Shown piece after piece: positions 55,320 through 64,000 of a DNA stretch of 64,000 nucleotides. Numbering within the stretch: position 1 is the stretch's first letter; every line of letters starts with the position of its first letter. Under the pieces are notes generated by a model. It was not told where the DNA came from and ran no database searches. It saw only the letters and a program-made list of their open reading frames with translations. Origin of the DNA: Methylomonas methanica (GTDB lineage Bacteria > Pseudomonadota > Gammaproteobacteria > Methylococcales > Methylomonadaceae); assembly GCF_001644035.1 (NCBI RefSeq), contig NZ_LUUG01000070.1:50850-114849 (forward strand), read 5' to 3'. A program made the position numbers and the translations under genes.

Positions 55320-57470
55320 CTAACCGCCGCTGACGATCATAGTTCGCGCTTGATTCTTCAGATTTATAGCGTTTTGCATGAGTGTCGAGCGGTTTGGATA
55401 AAACTTATTCGTGGCTTGTGTTTCGTAATAAAGCGCTTGTTGCAGTTTGTCCAACGCATCCGGATAGGGATTGATCACCGCTTCCTTGAGCACGTCGATA
55501 GCATCCTGAGTATCGGCAATCGCCAATTTCAAGGTTTTAACGCTTTGATCGCCGCTCAATGCAATGGCTTTTTGGTCCAAAAGATTTGAGCTGCGGATGT
55601 TTTCCAGTACGTTGATCGAACGCAGGAATAAGGCTACGGCAATAACTTGCGAAGAATCCAGCTTGCCTTGACGATTAGCTTTGCTTGAGGTGAATGCGCC
55701 TGGCGAACTGTTAAATGCGTCGGAGCTGTAAAAAGCTACGGTCTCTTCCAGCGTAGTCACACTGTTGTTGTGGAAGAACGGCGCGGTATCGGCGGCTTCG
55801 ATTAGCGACGGGGTGTTGAAGCGATTCAAGCCGTGATGGCCCGTAGGACGAGTAGTGGTGCCGGCGGGTGCAACACTGCCGTCGCTATAACAGGTTTCGT
55901 TAAAGTTCGGACCGCAATCGGTTTGTAGTGTTTGTCCGAAACCGCCATCGTAGGCCAGATTAGGATCGGCCAAATGATGCAACTGGTCGCGCATGCGCTC
56001 TACGCCGGTGTCGCGGGTAGGATTGGCATTGGTGGTGGAGCTGATGCCGCCGGCGTTGGAGTGACAGCCGTTGCAGTTGCCGGTGGTGCCGAATAAGACC
56101 GTACCGTCCGCAAGTTTCGGATTGTTTTTGGTGTTAAACAATAACAAGCCGTTTTGTACCAGCGGCGACTTGAAATACATATTGGCAAGATTGATTTCTT
56201 CGCTGCGACCAAGAGACAACATATAGGCTTCCAAAGCGTCCAGTTCGGCTTCGGTGGGTAATCTAAAGTCGATGTTTTCGGCACGAGTCAGGGTTTTGGG
56301 TAAATGCTGAATGATGGCGCCCTTAGCGAAATCTCGCAGCGATCCGCCGTCGGGTGCACCGTCTCCTGACCAACCGATAGCATGAGTATGCGTACCGGAT
56401 TGCTGCGCTTCGGGATCGTGAGCATTGAAATAATCGGTATCCTGAGTAAATTCGCCGTTGCCGTAACCTGGATTGACGGTTTTTTCGAAGGTCAAGGTGT
56501 TGGCTATACCAAGCAGATGCGACGAGCTGCGCAACACCGGCGGTCTATCGAAGCCATCGACGTTGGCCACGAATAAACCAAACTGTCTAAGCAGCGCAGG
56601 TTTTTCCAGATCGGCCAGCACCGGATTGGTTTCGGCAACAAACAGTGGATCGGTTTTCGGCAACTTGGCAATATAACCAGGGTCGATCGTGTGGTTATTG
56701 TCCGGCCTATGGCAGGTGGCGCAAGTACGGCCGTTACCGTTAAAGGTTTGTTCGGTAAACAGCTGTTGACCGGTGGCAATCAATTGCGTCATTTGTTCGG
56801 GAGAGGTGGCAGCAGAGGACGTCACCGCCGCTTGCGCGGTTTTGGGTAATAAAAATTCGAACGCAGTTTGTGCGGGTGGGGTATTTTTTTCCGTTGAGAC
56901 AGAGCCTATCGTTGCCGCCGGCCAATAGCGCTCGGTGTAGTAAAGCCTTTGCAGTAGGCTTGGCGAGCCGAATAACAGGCCGCCGGCTTGTGGTGTCTCT
57001 CCGGACTTGGCAACTGCGACGGCGTCCATCGTAAAGCCGGCGAAACGGTCGCGGTCCAGTTGAGTTGTTAGTATATGTTTGTCGTCACGCGCCGACAAAG
57101 GACCGATTTTGACCGCTTTCTCGTTCGGGTTATCGCCGGATTTGTGATTGTCCAGCAGCCAAACATCGTACTGTTCTTGATTGGATAAGCCGTTGACCGC
57201 GACTTGTAATCGGCCGTTGACCAGATTCAACGCTGCTTCGCCGCTGGCGGCGGTAAATTGTCGAGATTGCGCTCGCGAAAAACTCAAGCCGACACGTAAA
57301 ACCTCTAGGTTTCCTTGTTCTTCGTGCGCGGATTTCCAGCGTTCGTACACTTTATTCAAGGCGTCGGCATTGCCATGGCCGGTGAAAGGGGTTTCCGGTT
57401 TGGGGGTGAGAGCATAGCCCAAAGCGATTGCGGCGACAAAAGCCAAGGGAATTTTTAATTGTTTTTTCAT
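55320..57470 (-). CDS. Di-haem cytochrome c peroxidase-type protein with extra N-terminal domain
   Basis: A 716-residue exported protein from MKKQLKIPL, with AGGA before the ATG; the frame opens at 57539, but the added part is not signal-like. The first about 230 residues hold an Ig-like beta domain (LQVAVNGLSNQEQYDVWLLD) resembling anti-sigma-K-type domains. The rest is a MauG/CcpA-type region with two haem sites, CATCH (RTCATCHRPDNNHT) and CNGCH (GNCNGCHSNAGG). It probably handles peroxide or oxidises a secreted partner. A sigma-54-like element lies about 140 bases upstream. Confidence 0.85.
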   Translation of the reverse strand: MKKQLKIPLAFVAAIALGYALTPKPETPFTGHGNADALNKVYERWKSAHEEQGNLEVLRVGLSFSRAQSRQFTAASGEAALNLVNGRLQVAVNGLSNQEQYDVWLLDNHKSGDNPNEKAVKIGPLSARDDKHILTTQLDRDRFAGFTMDAVAVAKSGETPQAGGLLFGSPSLLQRLYYTERYWPAATIGSVSTEKNTPPAQTAFEFLLPKTAQAAVTSSAATSPEQMTQLIATGQQLFTEQTFNGNGRTCATCHRPDNNHTIDPGYIAKLPKTDPLFVAETNPVLADLEKPALLRQFGLFVANVDGFDRPPVLRSSSHLLGIANTLTFEKTVNPGYGNGEFTQDTDYFNAHDPEAQQSGTHTHAIGWSGDGAPDGGSLRDFAKGAIIQHLPKTLTRAENIDFRLPTEAELDALEAYMLSLGRSEEINLANMYFKSPLVQNGLLLFNTKNNPKLADGTVLFGTTGNCNGCHSNAGGISSTTNANPTRDTGVERMRDQLHHLADPNLAYDGGFGQTLQTDCGPNFNETCYSDGSVAPAGTTTRPTGHHGLNRFNTPSLIEAADTAPFFHNNSVTTLEETVAFYSSDAFNSSPGAFTSSKANRQGKLDSSQVIAVALFLRSINVLENIRSSNLLDQKAIALSGDQSVKTLKLAIADTQDAIDVLKEAVINPYPDALDKLQQALYYETQATNKFYPNRSTLMQNAINLKNQARTMIVSGG

Positions 57471-58157
57471 GCTTATAATCCTGGGTTGAGCTAAATAAGG
57501 CTGATGCGGCGGACAACGACGGGATTTGATAGAAAGCACGGTTCCCGATGTTTCTGATCATGGTAACCAATTGAATTGTGTTCCAGCGCGGCATCCCCTT
57601 CGCAACAGCAATAGCCATGCCTGATTATGTTTCATAGAAATCTGGTATAAAAATGTCTTAAAAATCAATTGCAAGACGTTTTTGTGTTCTGATTTTGCTA
57701 GTTGGGGTCAAGCATAAGAGGGCCGCTAGATGATTTTTTCGATATGTCAAACTTTTAGCTTCCGGGTGAATGGGTCATATGCCTCAGGTGAGCGTTATAT
57801 GACACAGTTATTTAGATTGCCGGCGCTTAAATTACTGTAAGTTTTCTATAAACAGTTTTATTAGAGGATTTTGTAGGAAATATTTTTTTGTATGGCAAAT
57901 TCCAACATAAACTTTCTGGTTTTTGCGTACGGATTCCTATGGGAAGTAAGTTTTGTATATTTCACGCGTCAGAAACTAGGTGATTTCCCTTAATTTCCAG
58001 ATTGTCAGGGTTCTGCGGCCGAACTGAGTGGCTTGCGGCAAAACCGCTTACAGTTGATGTGAATCGGGTGTTCCCGGTTAATGGCTAGGAAATGTGATCG
58101 CTTTGAATAGGCCGGGCGTTCACAGGCATGAATTTCGCTTCCCAGCCCCTAATTAAG
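57471..58157. other. Intergenic region with sigma-54-like element
   Basis: Nearly 690 bases without a gene, AT-rich in the middle. The sigma-54-like element for the peroxidase is at 57607-57622. Nothing else recognised. Confidence 0.55.
57607..57622 (-). promoter_or_regulatory. Sigma-54-like promoter for the di-haem peroxidase
   Basis: On the minus strand AGGCATGGCTATTGCT: GG and GC are ten bases apart and TTGCT is a perfect -12 element. The leader would be about 125 bases, the same as for PEP-CTERM gene 1. Confidence 0.55.
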
Positions 58158-59687
58158 CTAATTTTCGTAGCCAAACTCCTCTATAAATGTTTGCAGCTCA
58201 GGCAGGATGGTTGTGTATTCCGCTCGATAATGCTGCCAACGGCCAACCGATGATGAATATAAAGGTTGCGCGACTTGGCTAAAACTGGGGCTGGCGATGT
58301 ATTTTTCAGCTGCTTTTTTATGGAATTGAGCGACTGCCGGATCCCACTCCAAACCAATAAAATCAAACACCTTACGGAATGCCGGTTCGAAGTTGAATAC
58401 CGCGTCTTCGTATCGGAATTCGATAAAGCGCATCGTTAATTGGGGTCTAATAGTCAGCCACCAATCCATGACTTGGGCATAAAACCGGGCAGTGCTCTTC
58501 CAGTTTATTAATTGCACAGTTGATGGCGTCGGCAACATGGTTTGCATGAAGCAACTCAAACAAACGTCGCGCGGATCGCGCAGTAAAAACACCAGCTTGG
58601 CGTCCGGGAAAATGCAGTTGATCAAGCCTAAGTCAATGGTGTTCATGGTGGTTTTGTCCAGCAATAACCGGGTTCCTATTTTATCGCCATACAAGGCGTG
58701 GGCCCGATGCCAGTAAAAGGCCCGTAAATGCAACACGCCGGTTAAGTCGAGTTTTCGCAGTTGTTCTGGCAGGCTACCTTGTCCATTCGAAAGGCGGTCC
58801 AATTCCTTCGCCACTGAGGCAATCAGATCGGTTTCGTCGGCGACAAAAACGTCCGGGTGGGCGGCCAGTACTTCCTGGGTCAGTGTGGTGCCGGTGCGCA
58901 TAAAACCCAGCAGAAAAGTCGGCGCGGGTTGATTGGCCGGAAAGTCGGCATTGGCCCAGTGTCCCAGCAATTCGCTGTCAAATTCCGCCTTATAGTTTTC
59001 CAGCATTTTAGGGACTAAACCGGCGTCTTGGCGTTTTACCTCAGGCAAACGCGGCGCTACTTCGGCAGCGGCATGCAAATGAACGAAGACTCGGTCGTAT
59101 TCACCGAGTTTGTCCAGGATGCGAGCTAACTCTTTATTGGCTCGGAACTGTTCTTCCGCAGTCAGTAAGGGATTTTGCAATACCTTTTCCAATCGTTGTC
59201 TGGCTTCGTGGTTGAGGCCGTCCGCAGCTTCCAAGGTTGCGAGAAGAATCGATAGAACCGCGCTGTTTGGCGCCAGTTTCAATGCTTGTCTGCCGGCAGC
59301 GAGGGCGGGCTTTTTCTGATTTAGGCGGGAATGTGTCAAGGCCAACAATTGATAGCCGCGCAGGTATCCTGGGTTTATTTGCACGGCTTGTTTACATATC
59401 CCCAGTGCGCCAGGAAAATCGTTCCAATACTGCAATTGGTCCACTAAATCCAGAGCCAAACCAATGTCGCGGCTTTTACGGGCCTTTTTTAAAAGCAGTT
59501 GCCCGGACTGATGAAGGTGTGCCAAGCCTTCCTCGCGCTTACCCAGCCAACAGAGCGATTGTCCGAGGCAGGCCATGATTTGCGGATCTTTGGGGCTATC
59601 CGCAGCCGCCTTGGTAAACCATGCCACGGCTTCGCTGAAGTTTTTCTGTTGGACGGCGGTTTGGCCGAGATGCATGAATGGGGTCAT
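58158..59687 (-). CDS. TPR-repeat sulfotransferase
   Basis: A 509-residue protein. Residues about 1-235 are TPR repeats (AVAWFTKAAADSPKDPQIMA, LGICKQAVQINPGYLRGYQL). The rest is a PAPS-dependent sulfotransferase: 5'-PSB loop FLLGFMRTGTTLTQEVL and 3'-PB region FLLRDPRDVCLSCFMQ. Such fusions are common near surface polysaccharide or PEP-CTERM loci and may sulfate glycans or proteins. No signal peptide. Confidence 0.9.
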   Translation of the reverse strand: MTPFMHLGQTAVQQKNFSEAVAWFTKAAADSPKDPQIMACLGQSLCWLGKREEGLAHLHQSGQLLLKKARKSRDIGLALDLVDQLQYWNDFPGALGICKQAVQINPGYLRGYQLLALTHSRLNQKKPALAAGRQALKLAPNSAVLSILLATLEAADGLNHEARQRLEKVLQNPLLTAEEQFRANKELARILDKLGEYDRVFVHLHAAAEVAPRLPEVKRQDAGLVPKMLENYKAEFDSELLGHWANADFPANQPAPTFLLGFMRTGTTLTQEVLAAHPDVFVADETDLIASVAKELDRLSNGQGSLPEQLRKLDLTGVLHLRAFYWHRAHALYGDKIGTRLLLDKTTMNTIDLGLINCIFPDAKLVFLLRDPRDVCLSCFMQTMLPTPSTVQLINWKSTARFYAQVMDWWLTIRPQLTMRFIEFRYEDAVFNFEPAFRKVFDFIGLEWDPAVAQFHKKAAEKYIASPSFSQVAQPLYSSSVGRWQHYRAEYTTILPELQTFIEEFGYEN

Positions 59688-59935
59688 GGTAATTATGGTT
59701 TGCTAATTCAAGCTTCAAAAAAGGTTTGTGAGATGGCGTTCGTTGACGTCCCGCGAATACCTCTCCCGTTTGTTTTTGTTATTTTACGTTACAGGTGGGA
59801 GAGAGTGTCACTCAGGCGGAAGAGCTAAGGAAAAGTAATTCTGGCGACTATTGCTGATTCATTATTTTGGAGCAGATAGACCTGTTCGGCCGAGCATGGT
59901 CCGAACAGGTTAATACGGCTTAATGGCTTTGAGTG

Positions 59936-60931
59936 TTATGCAAGTGCGCGTTTACGGCGTTGCAAGCCAATAAAACCCGTCACAGCGCTACCAAACAACC
60001 ATACCGCGCCCGGAACGGGAACCGCTGCGATCGTCAATTGATAGTCGTTGCGGGTTTCTATCCAGTCTCCCGCTTGAAAGCCACCCAGCATGATGGTGTA
60101 TATTTTGCCGGCCTCAGCAGTAAATGTAGCGCTATTGCCGATGACGTCATCGAGTATCAGGGCGGTGAGTCCGCTGCCGCCAAAGGGATTGGGGTCGGTA
60201 ATTTGGGTGTCATTATTACCTACGGCTTGCGCGCTGGCCGGATCAATTGAATGCCAGGCGCCGTGGTGAGAATAGTTGGCGGTTCCAGTATTTTTGCCTT
60301 CAAACACAGTAAATCCATAATCCGGAGTTTCGTTAAGAGTGCCATTGCCCAGCAGGCTGGAAATCGAAAGGGTGACAGTCTGAGTGACGTTGGACTTGAA
60401 CAAACCGATATCGGTGTCGTGTTTCCAACCGTCGCTAGCGCCGTCGTGCCATGCGCCTTTTGCGGTATCAATATCCGCATAGTTGAACGTCGTGCCGTCC
60501 GCCAGGACCGTGCCGCCGTAGCGGGTGTTGGAGTCCAGCCTGGACACGACTGCGGTTTCGCCGGCGCCGATGACCGCAGTCCAGTTTAATGTCTGTGTGC
60601 CTGAATAGTTGAAGTTTGAATCGGTACGTGCATCGTTGCCAACCCAGGGTACTGCCACATTTCCTGCGGCAACAACCTTTGTCGGATTATTGCTGGTGGT
60701 TGGACCATTCCCGCAGGTGCTGCCTGCCGCACCGCACGCATTAGTGCCGGTTCTCATCCAGCCATCCGTTCCATTGCCACCGGACACCAATGTGTTAGGC
60801 GCGGAACGGTCATGGTTGAACGCATTATACGAGACAGTAGCGGCGGCAGCGGCGTCCGATGTGGAAATAGCGGTAATGGTGACGCCAGTCAAGGCAAAAG
60901 CAATGGCCTGAGATAACTTGGTTTTTAGCAT
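59936..60931 (-). CDS. PEP-CTERM sorting domain protein 3
   Basis: A 331-residue secreted protein. Signal MLKTKLSQAIAFALTGVTIT, a Ser/Thr/Gly-rich beta body without a known domain (rich in Asn, Thr and Asp) and the tail VPVPGAVWLFGSAVTGFIG then QRRKRALA. A sigma-54 element lies about 180 bases upstream. Confidence 0.88.
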   Translation of the reverse strand: MLKTKLSQAIAFALTGVTITAISTSDAAAAATVSYNAFNHDRSAPNTLVSGGNGTDGWMRTGTNACGAAGSTCGNGPTTSNNPTKVVAAGNVAVPWVGNDARTDSNFNYSGTQTLNWTAVIGAGETAVVSRLDSNTRYGGTVLADGTTFNYADIDTAKGAWHDGASDGWKHDTDIGLFKSNVTQTVTLSISSLLGNGTLNETPDYGFTVFEGKNTGTANYSHHGAWHSIDPASAQAVGNNDTQITDPNPFGGSGLTALILDDVIGNSATFTAEAGKIYTIMLGGFQAGDWIETRNDYQLTIAAVPVPGAVWLFGSAVTGFIGLQRRKRALA

Positions 60932-61348
60932 GTAATTCCTCGCAATAATATATGTTTGCCGATTTGAAAAGGGGGAGGGGGTCGGCCTTAGTTACATTTA
61001 GAAGAATGTGTGGCGGCGGTGAAGCTGTTCTAAAAGCTAATTAACATCGACGATCACTGTAGGTCTTCAAAATGATGTGCCTGAGTTAACGGAGGCACAC
61101 TCGGTTAAAAGCACATAGTATGCCATTCGTAATTACATGAAATTTATAGAAATAAATGCCTTTTGTCGTCATGAGTGCGTGATATGCCGCACTTTGTGTG
61201 AAATGACCTAATTTCAAATGGAAGGCTATTCAAGTTATCGCTAAAGAGTGTTTTAGTAACCTACTTCGCGGACGGTTATGTTTTTTGGCGAGAAATATGG
61301 AGCATGTGGTCAGGGATATAAAACTGTTGCTAACGGGGGCTGGCAAGG
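60932..61348. other. Promoter/leader region of PEP-CTERM gene 3
   Basis: No gene. It holds the sigma-54 element at 61110-61125 and AT-rich DNA. Confidence 0.55.
61110..61125 (-). promoter_or_regulatory. Sigma-54 (-24/-12) promoter for PEP-CTERM gene 3
   Basis: On the minus strand TGGCATACTATGTGCT: GG and GC ten bases apart; the -24 half (TGGCAT) is the same as in PEP-CTERM gene 1. Leader about 168 bases. Confidence 0.68.
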
Positions 61349-63997
61349 TTAAAAGCCGAAAGTCCAAGTGGCATTTAAGGTGCCTTCTCTTTCCAACTGG
61401 TGTCCATTGAAATCGTCAGCAATCGGTTGCAGCCATTCGATGCTGAAATTGTGACCGGCGAGCGCGCCGTCGGGAAGGGTGGCGTTTAAACCCAAACCGA
61501 TATCCCAAAAGCGTCCACCATAATTGCCGGTGTGGTCAACTGTTGAGCTCAGTGAGTGACTGCGGTTGAATTGACCTTTAATCGCGCCTTGTTCGGAATA
61601 AATGCCGCGCAACGATGTAGAAAGCCAATTTAATACTTTGTAACTACCCCATGCGGTGGATTGGAATGCGTCGCCCAGGGCATAACCAACGCGATTTCTA
61701 TCCTGCATGCGTTTGATGCCGCTCATTTGTGCACCCCAAGACCAGTCTGCAAATTGACCGGTGTAGGTCAAGCTGGGTCTGAAATCCCAAGTGCCGCTGC
61801 CGAGCTGCATCCCATAATCCTGGACTTGGCTGGTCAGGGCGTCTTGCCCATCGACGGTCACTTCGTTACTGCCGGTGGGAGCGCTGACACCAAGCCCGAC
61901 ATGCAGGTGATGGTTGGGCGTGTCGAAGGCTTTGAACATGGCGGTCATAATGGTATCGCCGAGGCCGCCGCTACTATGGCCGCTGCCATGTTCATTACTA
62001 GCGGTGGAACCGGGAATGTTCGATAACGACATTTTCATGTCCATGATTTGCGGCATCAACATCAAATTCAGCCAATCGGTGGGTGCATACATGATGTCCA
62101 GCATGTGCATATTCATGCTCATTTCACTGGGACGCGAGGCGCATTGGTAGTTGCCGCAGGCTGAGTTCAACAAAGATGCGTCGTCCACCGTGCCCGAGCC
62201 AAATTGCATGCCGCCGGTTTGATTGGTGTAGGCGTACCGGTAGCCGACCATCAGCTCACCGGGGGTGTTCATCATGTGGCCGAACATAACGCCGGCGGGT
62301 AGCGGTGCGCCGTGGTTGTGATGCATGTGATTAGCATGTTCGCCGGACTGCGAACTTAACGCGGATAGATTGACGTTCAATCCGCCATGCACCATGTAAT
62401 AGCTGTAGTCGGCGTAACTGTTATCCAGACCGCCGCCTAACTTCAAACCGCTTTGCCGGGTGTAATACTCAAAGCCGGCATCCAGCGTCACACCTTTATT
62501 GAATTGTTTGCTGAAGGTAATCCCGCCGCTCAAGGCGCCAAAATCCGCTAGGCGAAAATCGCTGGAATAATGTCCATCAGCGCGCGGCGCTAAAAAATAC
62601 GGCGCAAAAAATTCGGCTTGCGACTGTGAGTAATAGCGAAAGCTTGGCGTGATGGTAATGCCCATCGGTAAGGATTGATACCATTTGAGCTCAACAGTAT
62701 GTGAATTCACTCCCCAATCGTCGGCGTAAAAACGGTAATCAAAATGCACCGAGGCATCCAGTGAAGGAATATATTGGTTGATGCGGTTGGAAATAGACCA
62801 TTGATTGCGTAGATCCGGTCTCACTTCCCGAAACAGTTCCGTGCCAACCATTTCCAGTTTGGTGATGGCATTCCAGTCGATCGGCGCACCGTTAGAGCCT
62901 TGATAGATTTGATAGTATTCCTCCGGAGTCACTTCGCCACGGATGTACACGTATTTGTAAGGGTTGCTCAAATAGCCGTTTTGCCGTGTATAGCTGGCAG
63001 ACGAATGGAACAGGGTGTTTTTGCTTAAAATTTGCGAAAAACCTAGATTAAAACCATGGGATGCGCTGGTCTCATTCAGTGCCTGATAATTGGGAGAATT
63101 GTCATTATCGCCATGCGTGTGTTCGTCGGCTGCGCCGTGGGCGGCGTCGGTGCTTCGCGTAATTTGATTGCTGGAAATATTGTAACCAGCGGATACGGTA
63201 CTTAGTTTGTTGTTAAATTCGTGACTTAAAGTCACTGAGCCGAAATTGGAGATAAAGTCAGGTTCTTCGGACATGCCGCCGGAAAACGCCAAGGTGTTGT
63301 CGTCAAAATAATATTTGCCGCTGAAAGTCGGCATGGTGCGGGTTTCCAGCGGTTGCTGTTGATATTTTTGGACGATGGAGGACATCGGTGGAATCATCCG
63401 ATTCAGGACATTTCTATACGCATCGATCACCAACTGTTGAAACAAGTTGGCCTGCATGGCGTTGATCGCTGAGACTTGCTGATTGTATTGGGCAATTGTC
63501 GCGGCGTCGGCGCCAGTCAGCCGGGAATAACTAACGTCATCCAGGCGCATTTTGTAGGCGGATCCGGCAGTGATGAACGAATCGGGTTCGCCGATAAAAT
63601 GAATCCAGACCGCGTAAATATTTTTAAAATCATTCCCCAGTACCATGATGCCGTTAAAGCTGTCCGCGCTGGTGTTATTAACACTTTTATAAGCCGCTCG
63701 TGTCGCATAATTAGTGCCGTCTCCACTGGATAAACTGAGATTCTGCGCTTGGCTGAAGCCTAAAATCTCCCAGGCGCCAGCTCTACGATTGACAAACGGG
63801 CTGGAAGTGGACCAGGGAGCCGAAAACCGCATAGATTTCAGGTCGAACGCCTGTCCGTCCTGGGCGCGAATATATATGCCTGAAGAATCGTTGTGATAAG
63901 CCACTTCATATAATTCGGTAACGCCGTCAGCGGCAAAATCATTCTGTTCTTGATGCAGATGGTTGGTAGGATTGGCATCGCTCACCACGCCCATCAC
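61349..63997 (-). CDS. Large His/Met-rich outer-membrane beta-barrel protein (N-terminus outside window)
   Basis: The frame is open to the right edge: 882 residues from a GTG at 63997, but the codon before is sense (TTT), so the true start and signal are outside. An N-terminal non-barrel part (to about 210) is followed by a DUF3570-like barrel region (FGSVTLSHEFNNKLSTVSAG, SASYTRQNGYLSNPYKYVYI) and a second 'transporter'-type barrel half (MLDIMYAPTDWLNLMLMPQI, GGLGDTIMTAMFKAF). Between them are His/Met clusters (HANHMHHNHG, MSMNMHM) that could bind copper. It ends in Phe (ATWTFGF), as expected of outer-membrane barrels. Confidence 0.82.
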   Translation of the reverse strand: MMGVVSDANPTNHLHQEQNDFAADGVTELYEVAYHNDSSGIYIRAQDGQAFDLKSMRFSAPWSTSSPFVNRRAGAWEILGFSQAQNLSLSSGDGTNYATRAAYKSVNNTSADSFNGIMVLGNDFKNIYAVWIHFIGEPDSFITAGSAYKMRLDDVSYSRLTGADAATIAQYNQQVSAINAMQANLFQQLVIDAYRNVLNRMIPPMSSIVQKYQQQPLETRTMPTFSGKYYFDDNTLAFSGGMSEEPDFISNFGSVTLSHEFNNKLSTVSAGYNISSNQITRSTDAAHGAADEHTHGDNDNSPNYQALNETSASHGFNLGFSQILSKNTLFHSSASYTRQNGYLSNPYKYVYIRGEVTPEEYYQIYQGSNGAPIDWNAITKLEMVGTELFREVRPDLRNQWSISNRINQYIPSLDASVHFDYRFYADDWGVNSHTVELKWYQSLPMGITITPSFRYYSQSQAEFFAPYFLAPRADGHYSSDFRLADFGALSGGITFSKQFNKGVTLDAGFEYYTRQSGLKLGGGLDNSYADYSYYMVHGGLNVNLSALSSQSGEHANHMHHNHGAPLPAGVMFGHMMNTPGELMVGYRYAYTNQTGGMQFGSGTVDDASLLNSACGNYQCASRPSEMSMNMHMLDIMYAPTDWLNLMLMPQIMDMKMSLSNIPGSTASNEHGSGHSSGGLGDTIMTAMFKAFDTPNHHLHVGLGVSAPTGSNEVTVDGQDALTSQVQDYGMQLGSGTWDFRPSLTYTGQFADWSWGAQMSGIKRMQDRNRVGYALGDAFQSTAWGSYKVLNWLSTSLRGIYSEQGAIKGQFNRSHSLSSTVDHTGNYGGRFWDIGLGLNATLPDGALAGHNFSIEWLQPIADDFNGHQLEREGTLNATWTFGF

Positions 63998-64000
63998 AAA

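Overview
The window looks like chromosome of a gammaproteobacterial methanotroph or methylotroph, closest in style to Methylomonas (order Methylococcales). Three things support this. Genes for the C1 carrier tetrahydromethanopterin (H4MPT) are present: beta-RFAP synthase, a dihydropteroate-synthase-like protein and an AfpA/DmrB-type flavoprotein. Several exported proteins carry the PEP-CTERM tail variant VP(L/V)P-x(3)-W. The housekeeping operons (bioBFHCD, rpoZ-spoT, birA-coaX, nagZ-hpt) are gammaproteobacterial in arrangement. No methane monooxygenase or methanol dehydrogenase lies in the window, so the assignment is an inference.

Layout. 1-1980 (minus) is a two-gene accessory module: a Trypco1 (CU044_2847-type) small protein and a trypsin-like protease fused to a STAND-type P-loop NTPase that runs off the left edge. 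It is followed by about 750 AT-rich non-coding bases with a (TCAA)9 microsatellite. 2728-5683 is pntAB. 5842-9365 is an operon of a REC-GGDEF cyclase, an archaeal-like nucleotidyltransferase, a HAD phosphatase and beta-RFAP synthase. 9374-10464 holds soxYZ divergent from a tiny membrane protein, with an FNR/Anr-type operator between. 10559-12853 is nagZ-hpt-MTI phosphorylase. 12916-21335 holds a FliL-like protein, an ABC-2 exporter, a radical SAM protein, a NifX-like pair, the second H4MPT pair and a MinD-like ATPase. 21345-26949 is comF, bioBFHCD and an FNR-box bacteriohemerythrin. 27202-33320 is a cytochrome c oxidase cluster with its assembly factors.

The cox cluster ends in an unexpected gene (33325-35289): heme A synthase CtaA and the signal-recognition-particle receptor FtsY in one open frame, followed directly by ftsE and ftsX. 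36935-42173 holds mixed small genes, including a paralogue of the tiny soxYZ-linked membrane protein, again with an FNR-like site. 42177-47132 is rpoZ-spoT-ridA-recG(-ubiC). A candidate structured RNA lies at 47281-47474. 47608-53132 holds bepA, tusDC, a PilZ protein and birA-coaX-SPOR.

From 53133 to the right edge is a surface/export region: three PEP-CTERM proteins, a di-haem cytochrome c peroxidase, a TPR-sulfotransferase and a large His/Met-rich outer-membrane beta-barrel protein cut by the window edge. Two PEP-CTERM genes and the peroxidase are preceded by GG-N10-GC elements of sigma-54 type, suggesting one RpoN-controlled regulon.

Most worth following up are the CtaA-FtsY fusion, the Trypco1/trypsin-STAND module, the FNR-box set linking two paralogous mini-membrane proteins with soxYZ and hemerythrin, and the sigma-54 set in the PEP-CTERM region. 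All calls come from reading the sequence; no database search was run.
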